From: Methylococcus sp. EFPC2
Lineage (GTDB): Bacteria; Pseudomonadota; Gammaproteobacteria; Methylococcales; Methylococcaceae
Direction: 5' to 3'
Length of the DNA stretch: 64,000 bases
Assembly (NCBI RefSeq): GCF_016925495.1
Contig: NZ_CP070491.1
Coordinates: 248,001-312,000, forward strand
Below the pieces are notes generated by a model that was not told the DNA's origin, searched no databases, and saw only the letters and a list, made by a program, of their open reading frames with translations. This document shows positions 58,862 to 64,000 of the stretch, one piece after another (positions within the stretch are counted from its first letter, which is position 1; each line of letters starts with the position of its first letter). The position numbers and the translations under genes were made by a program.

Positions 58862-60292
58862 TTAGCCTTTGATGCAGACCACCGGCACCAGCTTCGCCAC
58901 CAGGCGGGCGAGGCCCGCCCGATCCGCCGCCCTCACCACCGCGTTCACGTCCTTGTAGGCGCCGGGCGCTTCCTCGGCCACCCCGCGCTGGGAAGGACTG
59001 CGGACCAGGATGCCGCGTGCCGCCAGATCGTCGATGACCTTGCGACCTTGCCAGGTACGAGTGGCCTGATGCCGGCTCATGGCGCGCCCGGCGCCGTGAC
59101 AGGCCGAGGCGAACGACCGCATCTCGCCGGTGGCCTCGCCGGCCAGGATGTAGGAGGCCGTGCCCATGGAGCCGCCGATCAGCACCGGTTGGCCGGTGTT
59201 CTGGAAGATAGGCGGAAGTTCGGGATGTCCGGGACCGAAAGCCCGCGTCGCTCCCTTGCGGTGCACGTAGAGCCGGCGGCGCCGGCCATCGACCCGATGT
59301 TCCTCCAGCTTGCAGGTGTTGTGCGAGACGTCGTAGAGCAGGTCGAGCCGGGCTTCCGGCAAAACCTCGGCGAACACCTTCCTCGCCAGATGGGTGATGA
59401 TCTGCCGGTTGGCCAGCGCGCAGTTGATGCCGGCGCGCATCGCGCCCAGATAGCTCTGGCCGACATCGGAGTTTATCGGCGCGCAAGCCAGTTCGCGGTC
59501 CGGCAGCCGTATTCCGTGCTGCTGCGCGGCGATCTGCATACGCTTCAGGTAATCGGTGCCGATCTGGTGGCCCAGCCCGCGCGAGCCGCAATGTATGGTC
59601 ACCACGATATCGCCGACGCGGATACCGAAGATCTCGGCGGTTTCGGCATCGAAGACTTCGGCCACCTCCTGAACTTCCAGATAATGGTTGCCGGACCCCA
59701 GCGTGCCCATTTCCTCCCGCTGGCGCTCCTTGGCGTGGTCGGAAACCTCCTCGGGCCGGGCGCCCTGCATCCGTCCGTGCTCCTCGATGCGCTCCAGATC
59801 GCGCGCCTCGCCCCAGCCCTGCTCGACCGCCCAGACCGCCCCGCCGCGCAGCATGGCATCCATGGCGTGCTTGTCGAGGTGGATATGGCCGCGGCTGCCC
59901 ACGCCGACGGGTACCGTGTAATAAAGGAAATCGACCAGCGCCTGCTTGACCGGCTCGATCTGCTCGCGCCGCAGTCCCGTGGTCAGCGTGCGCACCCCGC
60001 AGGAAATGTCGAAGCCGACGCCGCCGGCCGACACCACGCCGCCTTCGTCGGCATCGAAGGCGGCCACGCCGCCGATGGGAAAGCCGTAGCCCCAATGGGC
60101 GTCGGGCATGGCATAGCTCGCGCCGACGATGCCCGGCAAGCAGGCGACATTGACCGCCTGCTCGTAGACCTTGTCGTCCATGCCGCGTATCAGTTCCTCG
60201 TCGGCGTAGATGACCGCCGGGACCCGCATGGGCGGAACCTGGGCGATGCGCCAGGCAAATTCGGAAATGCGTTCGAAGCGGCTGGTGTCCAT
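58862..60292 (-). CDS. rtcB: RNA-splicing ligase RtcB
   Basis: 476 residues. RtcB motifs: YAMPDAHWGYGFPIGGVAAF, GVGFDISCGVRTLTTGL with the metal-binding Cys, VTIHCGSRGLGHQIGTDYL, VSHNTCKLEEH, and RSFASACHGAGRAMSRH, where the His after SACHGAG is guanylated. It joins 2',3'-cyclic phosphate and 5'-OH RNA ends using GTP and manganese. The archease gene lies 21 bp upstream, so they form an RNA-repair operon. No RtcR activator gene is adjacent. Confidence 0.97.
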   Translation of the reverse strand: MDTSRFERISEFAWRIAQVPPMRVPAVIYADEELIRGMDDKVYEQAVNVACLPGIVGASYAMPDAHWGYGFPIGGVAAFDADEGGVVSAGGVGFDISCGVRTLTTGLRREQIEPVKQALVDFLYYTVPVGVGSRGHIHLDKHAMDAMLRGGAVWAVEQGWGEARDLERIEEHGRMQGARPEEVSDHAKERQREEMGTLGSGNHYLEVQEVAEVFDAETAEIFGIRVGDIVVTIHCGSRGLGHQIGTDYLKRMQIAAQQHGIRLPDRELACAPINSDVGQSYLGAMRAGINCALANRQIITHLARKVFAEVLPEARLDLLYDVSHNTCKLEEHRVDGRRRRLYVHRKGATRAFGPGHPELPPIFQNTGQPVLIGGSMGTASYILAGEATGEMRSFASACHGAGRAMSRHQATRTWQGRKVIDDLAARGILVRSPSQRGVAEEAPGAYKDVNAVVRAADRAGLARLVAKLVPVVCIKG

Positions 60293-60313
60293 AGGTATGC
60301 CCCCGATTGAGAA

Positions 60314-60760
60314 TCAGACATCCACCACACACTGGGCGACCCAGCGGCCGCCCGCCTCGCGTAAGACCTTGAGCTCGGTATAAGTGGCCCCCTTCACCTC
60401 CACCGCCGGCTGATGCCGCTCGCGATCCACGGCCTCGCCCCAAGCGGTGGCGGCCAGACTATTCCCTCGTATCGCCACCCGGAAACGGCCGAACAGCATC
60501 TTGCGCACGGACATCTCGTAGACCAGCGCATTCAGCCAGTCGGCCAGCAATAATTCCTCGTCGGGCGCCTCGCAGCGTATCTCCACCGCGACCTCAGGAT
60601 GAATGTTTTCAGGCTCGCAGATGATGGAAGTCAGCGCCAGCGCGGCATGCTGGAAAGCTTCTTCCATACTCTGCCCGAAACCGCGCACGCCCATGTCGGC
60701 GACATGGGGGAACAACTCCCAATCCACGCTATCGGCGTCGGTTTTCGATACGGTCATCAT
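60314..60760 (-). CDS. Archease, RtcB cofactor
   Basis: 148 residues from ATG 60,760, chosen because an AAGG site lies 7 nt upstream; an upstream TTG gives a longer form. Archease motifs: [57 protein letters not shown] and [13 protein letters not shown]. Archease speeds multiple turnover of RtcB and broadens its nucleotide use. The Asp in HVADMGVRG and the C-terminal acidic end form its metal site. Confidence 0.93.
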   Translation of the reverse strand: MMTVSKTDADSVDWELFPHVADMGVRGFGQSMEEAFQHAALALTSIICEPENIHPEVAVEIRCEAPDEELLLADWLNALVYEMSVRKMLFGRFRVAIRGNSLAATAWGEAVDRERHQPAVEVKGATYTELKVLREAGGRWVAQCVVDV

Positions 60761-60880
60761 GGAAGCACCTTCCAACGGGACATCACACAGTATTTATGAA
60801 AACCGCTCGAATGCCAGCGCCCATATGCTATTTATGAGCCGGGTTCGGCCTCACTCCCGCGTCGGTGCATAATAAGGCTA

Positions 60881-61735
60881 ATGAAAACCCCTAAAAGAAT
60901 CGAACCCCTAATCCACGATGGCCTCGTCGACGAGGTCATCCGTTCACTGAAAAGCGGCAAAGAAGCGGCGGTCTACGTGGTCCGCTGCGGCACCGAAGTC
61001 CGCTGCGCCAAGGCCTACAAAGAAGCCGAGCAGCGCGGTTTTCGCCAAAGCGTGCAGTATCAGGAAGGCCGCAAGGTACGCAACAGCCGCCGTGCCCGCG
61101 CCATGGAGAAAGGCAGCCGCTACGGGCGCAGGGAGCAGGAATCGGCCTGGCAGAATGCCGAAGTGACCGCCTTGTATCGCCTCGCCGACGCGGGTGTGAG
61201 GGTGCCGCGGCCCTATCTCTTCGTCGATGGCGTCTTGCTCATGGAACTGGTGACTGACGCCGACGGCAATCCGGCGCCTCGCTTGAATGATCTGGACATG
61301 ACGGCGGAGCAGGCACGGGAATATCACGACGTGCTGATTGCGCAGATCGTCCGCATGCTCTGCGACGGGCTGGTGCACGGCGACTTGTCGGAATACAACG
61401 TTTTGGTCGGCGCCGAGGGGCCGGTCATCATCGATCTACCCCAGGCCGTCGACGCCGCCGGCAACAATCACGCGCGCCGCATGCTGGAACGGGACGTCGG
61501 CAACATGGCTGCCTATTTCGGCCGCTACGCCCCGGAACTGCTGGGCACGGATTACGGCAAGGAAATGTGGAAGCTCTACCAGAGCGGCGATCTGCACCCG
61601 GAAGCGAATCTAACCGGCTATTTCGAGCATGACACCCGTCCGGCCGACGTGCGCGGGGTGATGCGGGAAATCGATGCGGCCCGCAAAGAAAACGAGGCCA
61701 GGCAACGTTACCTGCAGGCTGCGGAATTGCCGTAA
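60881..61735 (+). CDS. RIO-family serine protein kinase
   Basis: 284 residues. Kinase features: SGKEAAVYVVRCGTEVRCAK (Gly loop and catalytic Lys), LMELVTDADGNPAPRL (hinge), VHGDLSEYNVLVGAEGPVII (HxDLSxYNVLV catalytic loop) and DLPQAVDAAGNNHARRMLER (metal Asp). It fits the bacterial RIO1-like subgroup. The target is unknown; proteobacterial members have been linked to stress. It is divergent from archease, across 120 bp, and next to RNA-repair genes. Confidence 0.92.
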   Translation: MKTPKRIEPLIHDGLVDEVIRSLKSGKEAAVYVVRCGTEVRCAKAYKEAEQRGFRQSVQYQEGRKVRNSRRARAMEKGSRYGRREQESAWQNAEVTALYRLADAGVRVPRPYLFVDGVLLMELVTDADGNPAPRLNDLDMTAEQAREYHDVLIAQIVRMLCDGLVHGDLSEYNVLVGAEGPVIIDLPQAVDAAGNNHARRMLERDVGNMAAYFGRYAPELLGTDYGKEMWKLYQSGDLHPEANLTGYFEHDTRPADVRGVMREIDAARKENEARQRYLQAAELP

Positions 61736-62162
61736 TTTCCGGCCGGTTAGAGTCGCCTCCGGGACGTGGCCTGTTGAACACGGGCGCGGAAGGGCCGACC
61801 ACATCCTCAAGGCGAAAGGCGCGGCCGGTCATCACTGAAAGCGGGCGGCGTCGGCACCTTGAACTGCAAGCCGACCACGGCACCAGCACTCGGTCTGCTC
61901 GCCATCAAAACACCGCCGGCTTCTGAGATAACGTACCGCCCACCATCGCCATCGGCCGCATCCGCGACGAGCGAATCGGGCGTGCCTGTCCACTTCCTGT
62001 TCCGTCGATCGCCATCTGCGATATCGGCGAGACTCCGTTACTCTACGAAACACCGTCAAAAAAGCTGCCGTTGCGAAACCCAATCCAACGGTTGCGCATA
62101 AAAATACTTCATCAAGACAATGGCTTGCGTATAGACGGCCCATTGGCACCGGAGTTGCGCTT
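61736..62162. other. Intergenic region without a supported gene
   Basis: No frame or RNA recognised. It may contain the lost 5' part and promoter of the PI-PLC pseudogene. Confidence 0.4.
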
Positions 62163-62714
62163 TTGAGCGCGTACGTTGGCGCGCGCAATCCTGACTGGAT
62201 GGCTGCCTTGCCGGACGAGCGCCGTTTGTCCGGGCTGTCGGTGCCCGCGACGCATGACAGCATGGCGCTTTACGGGGGCGATTTGGCGCAGACCCAGTCG
62301 ATGAGCCTGATGACGCAGCTGATGGCCGGCATCCGGGGGATCGATATCCGCTGCCAGCACATGAACAATTCCTGCCTGATTTTCCATGGACCGATATATC
62401 AGCGGGTATCGCTCAGCCAGGTGCTGATTACGCTGAAGACCTTCTTGGTCCAGCATCCGAAGTAAACGGTCTACATGTCGATGCAGGAGGAAAGGACCCT
62501 GCCGTCGGTCAACAACACGCGTCTGCTGGAAAACACGTTCGATGACTATAAGAAAAGATTTCCCGGCCTGTTCTGGGAATACAGCGGCGACAACCCGACC
62601 TTCGGTCCGGCGGTCGGGCTTAACCCGGGACCGTATCCCCGTCTGGGCTTCGTACAGTCGGATTTTCCCGGCAAGGCATTGATCGACCTCGTGATCGGCT
62701 TCAACCAGCCGTGA
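62163..62714 (+). pseudogene. Phosphatidylinositol-specific phospholipase C-like, broken
   Basis: The first segment has the PI-PLC X-domain start: LSGLSVPATHDSMALYGG (catalytic His), MAGIRGIDIRCQHMNNSCLI and FHGPIYQRVSLSQVL (second His). At 62,463 a TAA interrupts where the family has a sense codon (QHPK-stop-TVYMSMQEER). The same frame continues to PRLGFVQSDFPGKALIDLVI, a PI-PLC C-terminal motif (GFVQxDFPG). The central part is also shorter than usual and no signal peptide is seen. Non-functional unless the stop is read through. Confidence 0.75.
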
Positions 62715-63137
62715 GCCCCGGTTGGCATGCCGCAACCACCGCCAAATTCTCCCGGCCTGTCTCCGCCCGGGTCGGGAGTAAATGCGGGAAGCCATCCGCC
62801 AGCCGGAGTGGATGCCCCGTGTAATCCCTGCCGCCTAAGCAATCATGATCGGTCGACCGGAACGGCCTCTACGCCGTCCCGGCAGCGGCTTGCATTCCTG
62901 CCCCTGTCGTCAACGCCCGTCACGTGAACACCGCCTCCTTTCTGAAAGAGCGGATTTCGGCCAAAGTTGCCCCCGGGTACGTGGCCTGATGCGGCAGAAT
63001 TTGAGTTTCAATGAGACACTCAGATATGTCTGGGAAACCCGGGGCTCAGCCATCAACCCGAGTATTGGCCGTCTCGTCGTGTACTGCTAGACTCCGCCGC
63101 CTACAAGATTGCAACTAGCAAGTCTCGGACCAGTGAA
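62715..63137. other. Intergenic region without a supported gene
   Basis: No supported gene. It probably holds the promoter of the following HsdR gene. Confidence 0.4.
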
Positions 63138-64000
63138 ATGACAACCACGGAAAGCCAGATCGAGCTGGATCTGATCGCCAAGCTGGGCGACCTCAAATAT
63201 ACCTACCGCCCCGACATCCGAGACCGCGCCGCGCTGGAGGCCAACTTCCGCGAAAAGTTCGAGGCGCTTAACCGCGTCAAGCTCACCGACAGCGAATTCC
63301 AGCGCCTGCTCGACGGCGTGATCACGCCGGATGTCTACAACGCCGCCCAAACGCTACGCAACATCAATGCCTTCGAGCGCGACGACGGCACGCCGCTCAA
63401 CTACACGCTGGTCAACATCAAGGATTGGTGCAAGAACCACTTTGAAGTCGTCAACCAGCTACGCATCAACACCGACAACAGCCACCACCGCTATGACGTG
63501 ATGCTGCTCATCAACGGCGTGCCGGTGGTGCAGATCGAACTGAAAACCCTGGCCGTCAGCCCGCGCCGGGCCATGCAGCAGATCGTCGATTACAAGACCG
63601 ACCCCGGCAACGGTTACGGCAAGACCCTGCTTTGTTTCATCCAGCTCTTCATCGTCAGCAACCGCGCGGATACCTGGTACTTCGCCAATAACAACGCCCG
63701 CCATTTCAGCTTCAACGCCGACGAGCGCTTCCTGCCCGTCTACCAGTTCGCCGGCGAGGACAACAAGAAGATCACCCACCTGGATGCCTTCGCCGACAAG
63801 TTCCTCGCCAAATGCACCCTGGGCCATATGGTCAGCCGCTACATGGTGCTGGTGGCCAGCGAGCAAAAGCTGCTGATGATGCGGCCGTACCAGATCTATG
63901 CCGTGCAGCACATCGTGGACTGCATCCACCAGCACTGCGGCAACGGCTACATCTGGCACACCACAGGTTCAGGAAAAACGCTGACCTCGTTCAAGGCCTC
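63138..64000 (+). CDS. hsdR: Type I restriction endonuclease HsdR, second subtype (3' end outside window)
   Basis: The frame starts at ATG 63,138 and is open to the right edge (287 residues seen). It has the EcoR124I-like order: IAKLGDLKYTYRPDIRDRAA, VNQLRINTDNSHHRYDVMLL then INGVPVVQIELKTLAVSPRR (D and E-x-K nuclease residues), RYMVLVASEQKLLMMRPYQI, and at the edge YIWHTTGSGKTLTSFKAS (Walker A). It differs from the HsdR at 28-30 kb in length and sequence, so it belongs to another type I system, with hsdM and hsdS presumably to the right. Confidence 0.93.
   Translation, partial: MTTTESQIELDLIAKLGDLKYTYRPDIRDRAALEANFREKFEALNRVKLTDSEFQRLLDGVITPDVYNAAQTLRNINAFERDDGTPLNYTLVNIKDWCKNHFEVVNQLRINTDNSHHRYDVMLLINGVPVVQIELKTLAVSPRRAMQQIVDYKTDPGNGYGKTLLCFIQLFIVSNRADTWYFANNNARHFSFNADERFLPVYQFAGEDNKKITHLDAFADKFLAKCTLGHMVSRYMVLVASEQKLLMMRPYQIYAVQHIVDCIHQHCGNGYIWHTTGSGKTLTSFKA

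Noticed and set aside
58848-60443. Long minus-strand frame overlapping rtcB
   Set aside because: It is a shifted frame over RtcB and archease, rich in Gly/Arg/Ala; the RtcB frame has all catalytic residues.

Overview
The window looks like chromosome of a GC-rich gammaproteobacterial methanotroph of the Methylococcus/Methylocaldum kind. That rests on content, not on a search. A hydroxypyruvate reductase, glycerate kinase and serine-glyoxylate aminotransferase lie together (a serine-cycle block, 44.5-47.7 kb). A sucrose-phosphate synthase/sucrose synthase pair is present (10.0-14.6 kb). A PEP-CTERM protein and a c-di-GMP riboswitch fit the same group.

Layout. 1-18.8 kb is an ion and osmotic homeostasis region. 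On the minus strand it holds a MarR regulator, a split lipoprotein gene, a CPA2 antiporter, NhaD, a DUF502 protein, a small secreted protein and a ferric-reductase-like membrane protein that runs off the window. On the plus strand it holds a CLC protein, a second CPA2 antiporter, a SpoIIAA-like protein, the two sucrose genes, a third CPA2 antiporter, a YbdK-type ligase and a degenerate serine hydrolase. An IS256-family element with 8-bp target duplications sits at 18,993-20,318. 20.7-23.6 kb holds a SRAP protein, umuD with a deleted umuC, an unrecognised gene and an internally deleted nuclease-like gene.

23.5-30.6 kb is a type I restriction-modification locus (hsdS, hsdM, hsdR on the minus strand) with two unusual features. 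Between hsdM and hsdS is a six-unit tandem array (176/185 bp). In it every unit carries a short ORF that ends exactly on the start codon of the next (ATGA or GTGA), giving a chain of coupled ORFs from hsdM to hsdS. Between hsdM and hsdR is a GIY-YIG nuclease gene flanked by two hairpins. The array units carry the same hairpin pair and related inner sequence without the nuclease, so they look like non-autonomous relatives of the nuclease element.

31.6-44.0 kb is an integrated mobile element beside tRNA-Leu(CAA): a P4-type tyrosine integrase, AlpA-like regulators, a compact run of overlapping small genes, a primase-like zinc-finger protein, a DUF927 helicase-like protein, a candidate iteron/AT-rich origin, and a large phage-type polyvalent protein with internal repeats and a split-off nuclease-like tail. 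An N-terminal fragment of the polyvalent gene is duplicated upstream. I did not find the far attachment site.

44.5-64 kb is again core-like: serine-cycle genes, psd, an HNH protein, arfB, a membrane methyltransferase-like protein, a PEP-CTERM protein, a riboswitch-preceded subtilase, an arsenic operon (arsR-arsI-arsC-acr3), a Nudix protein, rtcB with archease, a RIO kinase, a PI-PLC pseudogene and the start of a second type I HsdR of another subtype.
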